Shown here in pieces: positions 28,727 to 37,315 of a DNA stretch of 59,019 nt. Each line of letters begins with the position of its first letter. Position 1 is the first letter of the stretch. The notes under the pieces are model-generated. The model searched no databases. It was not told the DNA's origin and saw only the letters and a program-made list of their open reading frames with translations. The DNA lies in NCBI GenBank assembly GCA_017437065.1, contig JAFSBX010000101.1:1-59019 (forward strand). Reading direction: 5' to 3'. This DNA is from Lachnospiraceae bacterium. GTDB taxonomy: Bacteria; Bacillota; Clostridia; Lachnospirales; Lachnospiraceae. Position numbers and translations under genes: made by a program.

Positions 28727-28960
28727 TTATTGTTTACCCATAAATTCTATAATTTTAAGAGTGTCTTCCTGTTCATATGCTATCAATTCCATTTCCGGAA
28801 TTTCTGAACTGTTAAGTACACCAGCCAAAGCAACATATTGACACAATTTAGATTTTAAATTCAGTCTGTCACCTTCTCCCGTTATCAGTTCTACTTTTCC
28901 TTTACAACTGTCTATCATTTGAAAAAGTGCATTAACATTTTTTACATTTTGAATTTTCAT
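28727..28960 (-). CDS. HPr-like small protein without the catalytic His
   Basis: 77 residues. The middle (KVELITGEGDRLNLKSKL followed by CQYVALAG) lines up with the HPr segment around regulatory Ser46 (VNLKSIMGVMSL), and the C-terminal EMELIAYEQED matches the closing strand and helix. The N-terminus is shorter, and the position of the phosphocarrier His15 is Val/Asn here. It cannot be a normal phosphocarrier; it could bind HPr-kinase, CcpA or an ABC component. This is my alignment by eye. The start is the ATG with GAGAGG 5 nt upstream; the GTG 6 nt earlier is less likely. It is the first gene of the operon. Confidence 0.6.
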   Translation of the reverse strand: MKIQNVKNVNALFQMIDSCKGKVELITGEGDRLNLKSKLCQYVALAGVLNSSEIPEMELIAYEQEDTLKIIEFMGKQ

Positions 28961-29022
28961 GTACACCTCTCTATTTTACCTCTATATATTTTGCTTTGTT
29001 GCTTTTATTTTGCTATAATGCA

Positions 29023-29051
29023 ATTATATAGAAATCAAACCCAAGTCACAA
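29023..29051 (-). promoter_or_regulatory. Promoter of the rhamnoside operon
   Basis: On minus, TTGTGA (29046-29051), 17-bp spacer, TATAAT (29023-29028), ending 63 bp upstream of the HPr-like gene. Inverted AATTG/CAATT half-sites lie just upstream and could serve the AraC regulator. Confidence 0.7.
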
Positions 29052-29073
29052 TTGTTTGTTTTAATCAATTCTA

Positions 29074-29102
29074 TTGACTTTTTTTAAACTGAATATTAAA
29101 AT
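29074..29102 (+). promoter_or_regulatory. Promoter of the araC-type regulator gene
   Basis: TTGACT (29074-29079), 17-bp spacer, TAAAAT (29097-29102), facing away from the operon promoter. A partly palindromic ATTAAAATCAT...ATGATACTTTTTAAT stretch overlaps its -10 and start region. Confidence 0.75.
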
Positions 29103-29160
29103 CATCATATTAAAATGATACTTTTTAATATTTTCGAAAGGAGATTCAAATACTTTTTAT

Positions 29161-30234
29161 TTGGATTTGAAACAGATTATGGATTTATCTACTTTGCAGA
29201 AGATGCTCTATGAATTAAACAGCGAAGAATTATTTTACCAAAAGTATTATTATGCCAAACAACAGGAATATTCCTATAAAAAATTTCTTGCTACTTTAGA
29301 CATGGATTTTGTATTGAAACACTTCCTAATTATTCCAGAATTTCCAGAAACAGTTCCGCCTGTTTATGAAGATTATTGGATTTTTGATGTTGGACAACCC
29401 ATCACCGCCCTCAAACACAATTGCTATACACCAGCAATTGTTCATGATCATACCTTTTTTGAATTAACGTATGTATATGATGGCACCTGTGAACAAAACA
29501 TCAATGAACAAATTGTTAAATTGCGTACCGGTGACTTTTTGGTAATGCCTCCCGGGGTCAGACACTCCATTTCTGTATTTGATAAAAGTATTATTATACA
29601 AATTCCGGTAAAGAAAGCTACATTACAATATATTTTTTTCAATTTTCTAAGAACAGATAATATTTTATCCATGTTCTTTATTAACAGTATTTATGCACAA
29701 CACATCAACGACTATATTATTTTTCATTCCGGTAATGATTTCGAAATAAAAAATGCTATTGCCTCTCTATTACTGGAAAGTATAAATCGTGAAGATTATT
29801 GGCAAACTATAATGGTTAATACAACCATGAATATATTCAGTCTGTTATTACGAAACTATGAAAATAGTGTAGAACTTCCTTCCATTGTGAAAAAAACCGA
29901 CGTACAGCGTTTTGGTCTGGTACGCTTTATTCAGGAAAACTATACAGATATAACTTTAAATAAAATTGCCGAAAAATTTCACTACACACCAGAATATACT
30001 TCTAAGCTGATTAAAGAAACTACGGGGATGAATTTTAAACAGATTTTACAAAAAATAAGAATTGAACGAGCAGAATTTTTACTGCTAGATACTTCACTTA
30101 CTGTTACAAATGTAGGAATTGAAGTAGGATATGACAATACTGAACACTTTATCCGAACTTTCAAAAAAATAAACGGAATGACTCCAAGTGCTTACCGTAA
30201 AAAATATGGTGACACAAAGGCAACAGGTTTATAA
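29161..30234 (+). CDS. AraC-family regulator with cupin sensor domain
   Basis: A 357-residue DNA-binding regulator. An N-terminal cupin-like sensor (about 75-160, with DHTFFELTYV and GDFLVMPPGVRHSI) precedes the AraC double helix-turn-helix at about 255-350 (ITLNKIAEKFHYTPEYTSKL and VTNVGIEVGYDNTEHFIRTF). GMTPSAYRKKYG closes the domain. The only plus gene in the locus, transcribed away from the operon, so it likely activates it in response to rhamnose. The start is uncertain: GGAG at 29140 is 17 nt from the TTG at 29161 and no ATG stands closer until 29179. Its own terminator overlaps the stop. Confidence 0.85.
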   Translation: MDLKQIMDLSTLQKMLYELNSEELFYQKYYYAKQQEYSYKKFLATLDMDFVLKHFLIIPEFPETVPPVYEDYWIFDVGQPITALKHNCYTPAIVHDHTFFELTYVYDGTCEQNINEQIVKLRTGDFLVMPPGVRHSISVFDKSIIIQIPVKKATLQYIFFNFLRTDNILSMFFINSIYAQHINDYIIFHSGNDFEIKNAIASLLLESINREDYWQTIMVNTTMNIFSLLLRNYENSVELPSIVKKTDVQRFGLVRFIQENYTDITLNKIAEKFHYTPEYTSKLIKETTGMNFKQILQKIRIERAEFLLLDTSLTVTNVGIEVGYDNTEHFIRTFKKINGMTPSAYRKKYGDTKATGL

Positions 30235-30263
30235 TCGGAATGATTATAAACCTGTTACTTTTT
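30222..30263 (+). terminator. Terminator of the araC-type gene
   Basis: A perfect 15-bp stem (30222-30236 with 30242-30256), a 5-nt loop and CTTTTT downstream. It includes the stop codon. Confidence 0.9.
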
Positions 30264-30271
30264 GTATTTTC

Positions 30272-32542
30272 TTATTTCAACTTCCAAATATCTCTATTGT
30301 ATTCAGCAATAGTTCTGTCAGATGAGAAGAATCCGGCCTTAGCAATATTCACAAGCATCATCTTCTTCCATTTCTGAGTATCTTCGTAATCTTTAAACAT
30401 CTTATCTTTTGTTGCAATATAATCTTCTAAGTCAAGAAGAGTCATGAACCAGTCTTTGTTCAGAAGCTCATTGTAAAGTCTTTCCAGATTTTCTTTATGT
30501 CCAACCTTTAATGCTTCTTTACTTACGATAAAGTCAACAGCCTCTTTAATTACCGGACTCTTCTTATAGTAGTCCTTAGAAACATAATCGGCTTTTTCGT
30601 AATGTTCAATAACCTGCTCAGATTTCTCACCGAAGATGTAAATATTATCTTCTCCTACAAGTTCACCGATTTCAACGTTTGCACCATCAGATGTACCAAG
30701 TGTTACAGCACCATTTAACATGAATTTCATGTTACCTGTTCCGGATGCTTCTTTGGAAGCTAAGGAAATCTGCTCGGAAATATCACATGCAGGGATTAAT
30801 TTTTCTGCATAGCTTACGTTGTAGTTTTCTACCATAAGCAGTTTCATATATGGGCTTACTTCTGGATCATTGTTGATAATTTCCTGCATAACAAGTAATA
30901 AATGGATAATATCCTGTGCAATTACGTAAGCCGGAGCTGCTTTCGCACCAAAGATGAATGTAAGCGGTGTAGAAGGTTTCTTACCTGCTTTGATTTCCAA
31001 ATATTTGTGGATAATGTATAAAGCATTCATCTGCTGGCGTTTGTACTCATGAAGTCTCTTAACCTGAATATCGAAAATAGAATCCGGATTAAGTTCTACG
31101 CCTTCCACTTCTTTTACATATTCAACAAGTTCTTTCTTCTTGTTTTTCTTAATTGCTTTGATTTCATCAAGCACTGCCTGATCATCTTTGAACTCTAATA
31201 ATTTTTCTAATTTATCAGCATCTTTCTTGTATTCTTCACCAATTGTTTTTGTCAAGAAAGCAGCAAGCTCTCTGTTACAGGAAAGAAGCCATCTTCTGAA
31301 TGTAATACCGTTTGTTTTGTTGTTAAATTTCTCAGGATAAATCTTGTAGAAATGATTTAATTCTGTATCCTTCAAAATTTCTGTATGAATAGCAGCAACA
31401 CCATTTACGGAATAACCATAGTGAATATCAATATGAGCCATATGAACTCTGTCATCTTTGTCGATAATCTGTACTTTTTCATCTTTGTATTTTGCTGCAA
31501 CACGTTTATCTAATTCTTTGATAATCGGAACTAATGCCGGTACAACCTTCTCTAAGTATTTCAGAGGCCATTTTTCAAGAGCTTCTGCTAAGATGGTATG
31601 GTTTGTGTATGCACAGGTTTTGCTTACAACTTCAATTGCTTCATCCATCGTAAATCCTTCTTTTTTCGTTAAGATACGGATTAATTCAGGAATAACCATA
31701 GTTGGGTGTGTATCATTAATCTGAATTACTGCATGGTCATATAATTTGTGTAAATCATAACCATTTGCTTTCATCTCTTTTAATATTAACTGCGCACCGT
31801 TGGAAACCATGAAGTACTGCTGATAAATACGAAGAAGGTTTCCTGCTTCATCGGAATCATCCGGATATAAGAATAAAGTAAGGTTTTTCTCAATTTCTTC
31901 TTTATCAAAATCAATTCCTTTTTTCACAAGGCTTTCATCAATTGTTTCAATATCAAATAAGTGTAATTTGTTTACACCCTGGTCGTAACCGATAACATCG
32001 ATATCAAATAATCTTGATTTCACAGTTCTGTCGCCAAACTCGATATCAAAAGATACATCTGTTTTATTTAACCATGACTGAGCTTCAATCCAGTCATTTT
32101 TCTCAGCACACTGTAATTTATCATTGAACACCTGTTTAAATAAACCAAAATGGTAATTTAAACCAATACCGTCACCAGGAAGTCCTAAAGATGCAATAGA
32201 ATCAAGGAAGCAGGCTGCAAGTCTTCCTAAACCACCATTACCTAAAGATGGTTCCGGCTCGATTTCTTCGATTTTACTTAACGCCTTACCATTTGCTTTT
32301 AATACTTCTTCTAATTCATCGTATACACCTAAGTTGATTAAGTTATTGGATAAAAGTTTACCAATCAGAAATTCTGCGGAAATGTAATATACTTTTTTAC
32401 TTCCGCTGATAACCGGTTTTTCACCCATTAACTTTTTGGATAAGTTCAAAATGCTGTAGTACAATTCACTGTCTGTACATGCTTTGATATCTTTTCCATA
32501 ATCTTTTTGTGTAAGTTCCTGTAACTGCTGTTCTAAATTCAT
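30272..32542 (-). CDS. glgP: Glycogen/maltodextrin phosphorylase
   Basis: A 756-residue GT35 PLP enzyme releasing glucose-1-phosphate from alpha-glucans. [21 protein letters not shown] at the substrate site, the PLP Lys block [25 protein letters not shown] and KRLHEYKRQ. The start is the ATG at 32540-32542 after GGAGG at 5 nt. It lies 103 nt downstream of a LacI regulator that may control it. No other glycogen gene is adjacent. Length is somewhat shorter than the E. coli enzymes but normal for Firmicutes. Confidence 0.94.
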   Translation of the reverse strand: MNLEQQLQELTQKDYGKDIKACTDSELYYSILNLSKKLMGEKPVISGSKKVYYISAEFLIGKLLSNNLINLGVYDELEEVLKANGKALSKIEEIEPEPSLGNGGLGRLAACFLDSIASLGLPGDGIGLNYHFGLFKQVFNDKLQCAEKNDWIEAQSWLNKTDVSFDIEFGDRTVKSRLFDIDVIGYDQGVNKLHLFDIETIDESLVKKGIDFDKEEIEKNLTLFLYPDDSDEAGNLLRIYQQYFMVSNGAQLILKEMKANGYDLHKLYDHAVIQINDTHPTMVIPELIRILTKKEGFTMDEAIEVVSKTCAYTNHTILAEALEKWPLKYLEKVVPALVPIIKELDKRVAAKYKDEKVQIIDKDDRVHMAHIDIHYGYSVNGVAAIHTEILKDTELNHFYKIYPEKFNNKTNGITFRRWLLSCNRELAAFLTKTIGEEYKKDADKLEKLLEFKDDQAVLDEIKAIKKNKKKELVEYVKEVEGVELNPDSIFDIQVKRLHEYKRQQMNALYIIHKYLEIKAGKKPSTPLTFIFGAKAAPAYVIAQDIIHLLLVMQEIINNDPEVSPYMKLLMVENYNVSYAEKLIPACDISEQISLASKEASGTGNMKFMLNGAVTLGTSDGANVEIGELVGEDNIYIFGEKSEQVIEHYEKADYVSKDYYKKSPVIKEAVDFIVSKEALKVGHKENLERLYNELLNKDWFMTLLDLEDYIATKDKMFKDYEDTQKWKKMMLVNIAKAGFFSSDRTIAEYNRDIWKLK

Positions 32543-32645
32543 TTTTTCCTCCATTCCGGCGGTTCTTCCGCTCGTTGAACAAAATTATTATTTTCTACTA
32601 TTTTGATTTTAGTTCTTTATTAACTTTATCTGAAATTTGTCCGTC

Positions 32646-33635
32646 TTAACATATAATATCCAAATACTGCAGACGTTCTATACTATATGGCAGTATAATT
32701 TCCTGCCCTTCTCCACCATTCATCAAACGATAGATTTCCTTAATTGCTTCCGCAGATATATTACTGAAATTCTGCTTTATGGTATTCATCTGTTTACCCA
32801 CATAACCCATCAGCATAATGCCATCAAATCCACAGACCGGACGGAAAATATCCATTTCCGTAAGTGCCTTCATCGCTCCTATCGCCATTAAATCCGATGC
32901 ACAAACAACCACATCTTTATTCTTAGCATATTGAAATGTAATATTCCTTGCCTGAAGCTCTGAAAATTCACCATTTTTGATAAGAATCTGCAACTTTTTG
33001 TCCTCTACTAACTGCTTGATTCCTTCTAAACGTCTGTCCGTAACATATCCGTTTTTCTTTCCGGCTATGTAAAGAACCCGTTTGCAGGTATTTTCTTCAA
33101 TCGTACGCTTTGCTACATCATATTGTGCCTGTCTGTGGTCAATCCATACACATGATGTATTGACATTTACCATCGGTGCATCAATTAGTACAATTTTGAA
33201 GGTTTTGGATGCTATCAGCTCATGTAGCACCTTGTCCTCTTTAGACAAACCGTAAATCACAATACCCGAAATATTTTGCGATTGGAAATATCGTGTAATC
33301 TCCTCTACGCTTTTATCTTTAATCATGGAAAAGAAAACAGTAATAACATCAATTCCCATTTCCTTAGCCTGATAAATTGCTCCGGAAAGATATTGCATAT
33401 CAATTTCATCAATTGCCTGTGTCTGTGTAATCATGTTAATCAGTAAGGCAACTCTGCCGGACTGCTTGGAAGAAAGTGCTGCTGCAATCGAATTTGGTAC
33501 GAAATTCAATTCTTCAATTGCTTCATTTACCTTTCTCTTCGTTTCTTCACTGATATTCGGATAATTGTTTAATACCTTGGATACCGTTGAGATGGCAACA
33601 CCTGCATGCTTTGCCACATCTTTGATTGATACCAT
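32646..33635 (-). CDS. LacI-family transcriptional regulator
   Basis: A 329-residue regulator: N-terminal helix-turn-helix and hinge (about 3-55: SIKDVAKHAGVAISTVSKV) and a sugar-binding core ending in VCGFDGIMLMGYV. GGAGG precedes the ATG. An imperfect 16-bp palindrome (33678-33693) sits 43 bp upstream and is a likely autoregulatory operator. Neighbour glgP suggests alpha-glucan control; the effector is not visible. Confidence 0.88.
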   Translation of the reverse strand: MVSIKDVAKHAGVAISTVSKVLNNYPNISEETKRKVNEAIEELNFVPNSIAAALSSKQSGRVALLINMITQTQAIDEIDMQYLSGAIYQAKEMGIDVITVFFSMIKDKSVEEITRYFQSQNISGIVIYGLSKEDKVLHELIASKTFKIVLIDAPMVNVNTSCVWIDHRQAQYDVAKRTIEENTCKRVLYIAGKKNGYVTDRRLEGIKQLVEDKKLQILIKNGEFSELQARNITFQYAKNKDVVVCASDLMAIGAMKALTEMDIFRPVCGFDGIMLMGYVGKQMNTIKQNFSNISAEAIKEIYRLMNGGEGQEIILPYSIERLQYLDIIC

Positions 33636-33677
33636 CTTATTCCTCCATATCTTAGTGTCTGCAAATCTTTTTTCTTT

Positions 33678-33693
33678 CGGAAAACGTTTTCTG
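33678..33693. promoter_or_regulatory. LacI-type operator palindrome
   Basis: CGGAAAACGTTTTCTG has a central CG and one mismatched pair, the form of LacI-family operators; it is upstream of the LacI gene. Confidence 0.55.
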
Positions 33694-33832
33694 AGATTAT
33701 ATTACAATATCTGCCAGTCGTTGTCAATATCAAATTTTCAATGTGACTTTTGGTTGTTTTGCACAAAAGAATTTTGTATAACATGGAAATTTCCATTTCT
33801 AAAGTACCTTTTTCCCATTAATCATGTAAATG

Positions 33833-33878
33833 AAAAGACGTAAACCTCCTGCATTCCAGAAAACGGTTTACGTCTTTT
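33833..33878 (-). terminator. Terminator of the phosphofructokinase gene
   Basis: AAAAGACGTAAACC (33833-33846) pairs with GGTTTACGTCTTTT (33865-33878), 36 nt past the stop of the minus gene. Confidence 0.75.
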
Positions 33879-33914
33879 TATCCTTTTATATATTCTCTTT
33901 ATTTATCTGTTTAC

Positions 33915-35150
33915 TTATTTGTTTTTTATCACAAGATGTTTTGGCACTCCATTTACCATAAACGGATTCAATTCTCCCATAATTAAAGGCTGTGCATAAT
34001 CCACAAAATCCTGTGTTACGTTTAATCCGTCAGAAGTAATCCATTCAACGGGTACACATTTCTCAAAGTTAGCAATCTCATGAATATCATAAGTACCTGT
34101 TTTACAATGATACGGGAACTGACCGTCTCTAATCAATGTTACCATAATACCTGTTTTTCCTTCACGGGCTGCTTCCACCGCATCACTTCCTGCCATAAAT
34201 GCCTCATCTATATCTGTTAAGGAAGCAATATGTGTTGCTGAACGCTGTACTGTAGAGAATTCAATGGCACGTGTCTTATAACCAAGCTCCTCTGCTATAA
34301 TAGCGGACAATACGTTACCACAACCGGAAAGCTGTTTATGTCCGAATACATCTGTACCTTGATCTGTTTCTGAAAGCTCGCAGACAAACCTGCCGTCTTT
34401 TAATTTTACACCTTCGGAAACTGCCACAACTGCTGCCCTGCGTGTTTCTCCGATTTCTTTCATGTCTTTTACAAACTTTTCAATATCAAAAGTTCTTTCC
34501 GGCAAATAAATAGCTGCCGGTCCGTCACATTCGTCACTTCTGCACAGTGACGCTGCCGCTGTCAGCCAGCCTGCATGACGTCCCATGATTTCTACTACAC
34601 AAATAGACGGTTTGTCCAATCCGAAAGAACCGTTATCACAAATAACTTCTTTTACGGTAGTAGCAATATACTTTGCCGCAGAACCGTATCCCGGACAATG
34701 ATCTGTTACCGGTAAATCGTTATCAACGGTTTTGGGTACTCCTACAAAACGCTGTGGCTTATTATTGGCTCTCGCATAATCAGATAACATTTTAATTGTA
34801 TCCATAGAATCATTTCCACCAATATAAAACAGCGCTTCAATATTATATTTTTCCATAATACGGAAAACTTCTTCATATAATTGCTCATTTCCATCAATTA
34901 CAGGCATCTTGAAACGACATGTTCCAAGAAATGCCGAAGGAGTACGCTTCAAAAGCTCTATCCCCATATCATTTTCTAAATAATCATCCAGATTAATCAT
35001 TTCTTCCTGTAAAAAGCCCTGAATTCCATGCACCATACCATATATCTTTTTGATTCCGGCTCTCTTTGCCGCACTGTAAATACCCGCTACCGAAGAATTA
35101 ATAACGGCTGTAGGTCCGCCTGACTGTCCAACAACAATATTTCCCTGCAT
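33915..35150 (-). CDS. Diphosphate-type 6-phosphofructokinase
   Basis: A 411-residue PFK-family enzyme phosphorylating fructose-6-phosphate. The N-terminal GQSGGPTAVIN loop, the GGNDSMDT box and PKTVDNDL are those of PPi-dependent members: the ATP-type GGDGS is replaced, and the Lys of PKT is the PPi marker. Also MGRHAGWLTAAAS and a C-terminal substrate loop. GGAGAG lies 5 nt before the ATG. Monocistronic, with its own promoter and terminator. The phosphate donor is inferred from these residues. Confidence 0.9.
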   Translation of the reverse strand: MQGNIVVGQSGGPTAVINSSVAGIYSAAKRAGIKKIYGMVHGIQGFLQEEMINLDDYLENDMGIELLKRTPSAFLGTCRFKMPVIDGNEQLYEEVFRIMEKYNIEALFYIGGNDSMDTIKMLSDYARANNKPQRFVGVPKTVDNDLPVTDHCPGYGSAAKYIATTVKEVICDNGSFGLDKPSICVVEIMGRHAGWLTAAASLCRSDECDGPAAIYLPERTFDIEKFVKDMKEIGETRRAAVVAVSEGVKLKDGRFVCELSETDQGTDVFGHKQLSGCGNVLSAIIAEELGYKTRAIEFSTVQRSATHIASLTDIDEAFMAGSDAVEAAREGKTGIMVTLIRDGQFPYHCKTGTYDIHEIANFEKCVPVEWITSDGLNVTQDFVDYAQPLIMGELNPFMVNGVPKHLVIKNK

Positions 35151-35233
35151 AATGCTCTCCCATCTGCTTTATTTCTTAGTATAAACTTTTTTCAACTTCA
35201 TATGACTGTTTTCGTTCATTTTACGACACACCT

Positions 35234-35261
35234 ATCATACCACATTTTTACAACTTGTCAC
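35234..35261 (-). promoter_or_regulatory. Promoter of the phosphofructokinase gene
   Basis: On minus, GTGACA (35256-35261), 16-bp spacer, TATGAT (35234-35239) preceded by TGG as in an extended -10. Confidence 0.6.
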
Positions 35262-35294
35262 GAAGTTTTTTAAAAAGAAAGAAAAAGAGTAAAA

Positions 35295-35321
35295 CGTCGG
35301 ACACTTTCTCGGCGTCCGACG
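35295..35321 (-). terminator. Terminator of the CaCA antiporter gene
   Basis: CGTCGGAC pairs with GTCCGACG (with flanking A:T pairs); TTTT follows on minus. It lies 23 nt past the antiporter stop. Confidence 0.8.
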
Positions 35322-35343
35322 CTTATTTTTCGTATATATATCT

Positions 35344-36294
35344 TTACATATTTACAATCATATATCCAAGATATGCTGCGTAACCTACAAGCATGGTAAT
35401 ACCACTCCAACGTTTCAATTTGTTGTCTTTGTTCAGTACACAGACAAAAAGTAATACTGCTGCCGCAACACACACAATACTGTCAAAAAGGAATGCTGCC
35501 TGATAAGTAACCGGAGTAATCATTGCAGATACACCAATAACTAAAAGAATATTGAAAATATTGCTTCCTACAATATTTCCTATGGCAATATCAGCCTTTC
35601 CTTTCAGTCCGGCAGTAACACTTGTCACAAGCTCCGGTAATGAAGTTCCAAGTGCAACGATAGTAAGTCCGATTAACTTTTCATCCATACCAAAAATTGT
35701 CGCTAACGTTTTAGCTGCGTCTACACTTACATTACTTCCTAACACAATCAATACTACACCGATAACAATTAAGACAATCATTTTAAGAACACTGTCCTGT
35801 TTTCCGTCTTCTTCCACTTCTTCCGTCACTGCCTGTCCTTTTTTTGCCATACGGAATAAATATGCTAAATAAATAATAAACAGCCCCAGTAAAATCAAGC
35901 CATCACCACGAAAAATCTCATTGTCCGTAAGACCCAGTACTGCAAAAATAACAGTTATAATAATCATGAAAGGAATTTCATACTTGACCGTAGATTTTTG
36001 TACGGAAAGTGGAATAATGATTGATGTAATACCCAATATAACAAGAATATTCATAATATTACTTCCCACTACATTACCAACTGCAATATCAGCACTTCCC
36101 TTCAACGCTGCAGATATACTTACCGCAGTCTCCGGTGCACTTGTTCCCATAGCCACAATAGTTAATCCGATAACAAGCTGCGGAATTCCAAGCTTATCCG
36201 CAATTTTTGAGGCTCCTTCCACAAACCAATCCGCACCTTTAATCAGCATCACAAAACCGATTACCAGTAAACCAATTTGTAACAATACTTCCAT
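35344..36294 (-). CDS. CaCA-family cation antiporter (YrbG-like)
   Basis: A 316-residue membrane antiporter with about ten helices and the two inverted alpha-repeats: GTSAPETAVS (near residue 50) and GTSLPELVTSV (near 210), each followed by GNVVGSNI or GNIVGSNI. Family members exchange Ca2+ against Na+ or H+. Its leader carries a yybP-ykoY-type riboswitch, so Mn2+ export or Mn2+-linked Ca2+ handling is likely for this copy. GGAGG is well placed before the ATG. Confidence 0.9.
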   Translation of the reverse strand: MEVLLQIGLLVIGFVMLIKGADWFVEGASKIADKLGIPQLVIGLTIVAMGTSAPETAVSISAALKGSADIAVGNVVGSNIMNILVILGITSIIIPLSVQKSTVKYEIPFMIIITVIFAVLGLTDNEIFRGDGLILLGLFIIYLAYLFRMAKKGQAVTEEVEEDGKQDSVLKMIVLIVIGVVLIVLGSNVSVDAAKTLATIFGMDEKLIGLTIVALGTSLPELVTSVTAGLKGKADIAIGNIVGSNIFNILLVIGVSAMITPVTYQAAFLFDSIVCVAAAVLLFVCVLNKDNKLKRWSGITMLVGYAAYLGYMIVNM

Positions 36295-36385
36295 TTCTTT
36301 TCTCCTCCGTATTCATTATTTATACTCTTTGTCAGGAGCGTCATTGAATTCTCTTTGCAATAACTCATAACGTGTACATATTCCA

Positions 36386-36427
36386 CAAAAAAAGACCTTT
36401 AGCACACAAAATGTATGCTAAAAGTCT
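36386..36427 (-). terminator. Riboswitch expression-platform terminator
   Basis: On minus, AGACTTTTAGCATAC (36413-36427) pairs with GTGTGCTAAAGGTCT (36393-36407), followed by TTTTTTT. Its 5' arm contains the 3' strand of riboswitch P1, so the two folds exclude each other. Confidence 0.85.
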
Positions 36428-36510
36428 CGTACTCTCAACTTATTGAAAGATGCGTAACCATGACTTGTGTCAGGGTGTGTTGATTACGCATAACAACTAC
36501 TCCCTTTTAG
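36418..36510 (-). ncRNA. yybP-ykoY-type manganese riboswitch
   Basis: Read on minus, the leader has P1 CTAAAAG (36504-36510) with CTTTTAG (36418-36424), the conserved GGGAGTAG just inside P1, then P2 ATGCGTAA with TTACGCAT capped by a TGAC/GTCA stem, and a P3 hairpin CTTTCAA/TTGAGAG followed by TACGAGAC before the closing strand. The order of helices and the two conserved loops fit yybP-ykoY RNAs, which sense Mn2+. P1 competes with the terminator, so ligand binding should allow read-through into the antiporter. Confidence 0.75.
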
Positions 36511-36524
36511 AATAAACTTTACTA

Positions 36525-36553
36525 AAAGTAGCATAAATTACTTTTTCTGTCAA
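36525..36553 (-). promoter_or_regulatory. Promoter of the riboswitch-antiporter transcript
   Basis: On minus, TTGACA (36548-36553), 17-bp spacer, TACTTT (36525-36530) with TG one base before the -10. The transcript would begin a few bases before riboswitch P1. A tandem AAGTGGCAT repeat lies just upstream (36570-36587). Confidence 0.65.
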
Positions 36554-36619
36554 GTTCTGTCGAAATTTAATGCCACTTATGCCACTTAACAACAGATTTC
36601 TTAACAAAATGTTAACGCT

Positions 36620-37315
36620 TTATTCCAGACCGGTTCTTTTATAAGCAAATACGAACAAAACCACTGCAACCACCATATTTATTAAAACAACGCCTGTCTG
36701 TTCAAATTTTATCTCCATCTGTTCCAGCTGATTAATCAACAAATGAATCTGCTGTGAATATGTAAATTTAGCAATCTTAGCAATGCTGTCATTAAACATA
36801 GCTAACATTGGAAGAAAAGAAAATACCATCATCACCGGCACCGTAATTGAAGTTGCCATCATCTGATTCCGGCTCCATGTTCCGATTGCGGCACCAATCA
36901 ATATAGACACCAGCATCCCAACACCCATGACACACATAAATTTCCCAAATACACTCCCTGTATACTTACCTGCAATACCAATAACACCGGCACCAATCAT
37001 ACAGATAGTCCATATATAAATTCCTACCCCCATCAAATATTCTGCCGGTTTTACATTGGACATTCGTAATACCCTCAAAGTATTCTTCTCTTTTTCTTCT
37101 GAAATAATAGCCGCCATACTGGTTAACGGTGCCATTCCCATATACATAACCGCAAAGAGTGTGGCAAAAAAATGTTCCTCCATCCCTTCCATTTTTACTG
37201 CATTTTCCATAATAATTGTTAATGCCGGAAACATCACAAACTGAATAAATATTGTTTTATTTTTAAAGGTATCTTTTATCTGCTTCCAAAGAATTGCAAT
37301 CATATGTTTCATCAT
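36620..37315 (-). CDS. ABC-2-type exporter permease
   Basis: A 231-residue membrane protein with about six helices in ABC-2 layout and an EEKEKNTLRVLRMS loop. Its ATG directly follows the ATPase stop (TAA then ATG), so it is translationally coupled. Substrate unknown; such pairs under LytTR control are often implicated in peptide or antibiotic export. Confidence 0.85.
   Translation of the reverse strand: MMKHMIAILWKQIKDTFKNKTIFIQFVMFPALTIIMENAVKMEGMEEHFFATLFAVMYMGMAPLTSMAAIISEEKEKNTLRVLRMSNVKPAEYLMGVGIYIWTICMIGAGVIGIAGKYTGSVFGKFMCVMGVGMLVSILIGAAIGTWSRNQMMATSITVPVMMVFSFLPMLAMFNDSIAKIAKFTYSQQIHLLINQLEQMEIKFEQTGVVLINMVVAVVLFVFAYKRTGLE

Noticed and set aside
29000-29160. Catabolite-responsive (cre) site in the araC-operon spacer
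   Set aside because: No good match to the CcpA consensus was found there, so direct CcpA control of this promoter is not claimed.
35921-36370. 149-codon plus-strand ORF opposite the antiporter
   Set aside because: Antisense shadow of the hydrophobic CaCA gene; it also runs into the antiporter leader just short of the riboswitch terminator.
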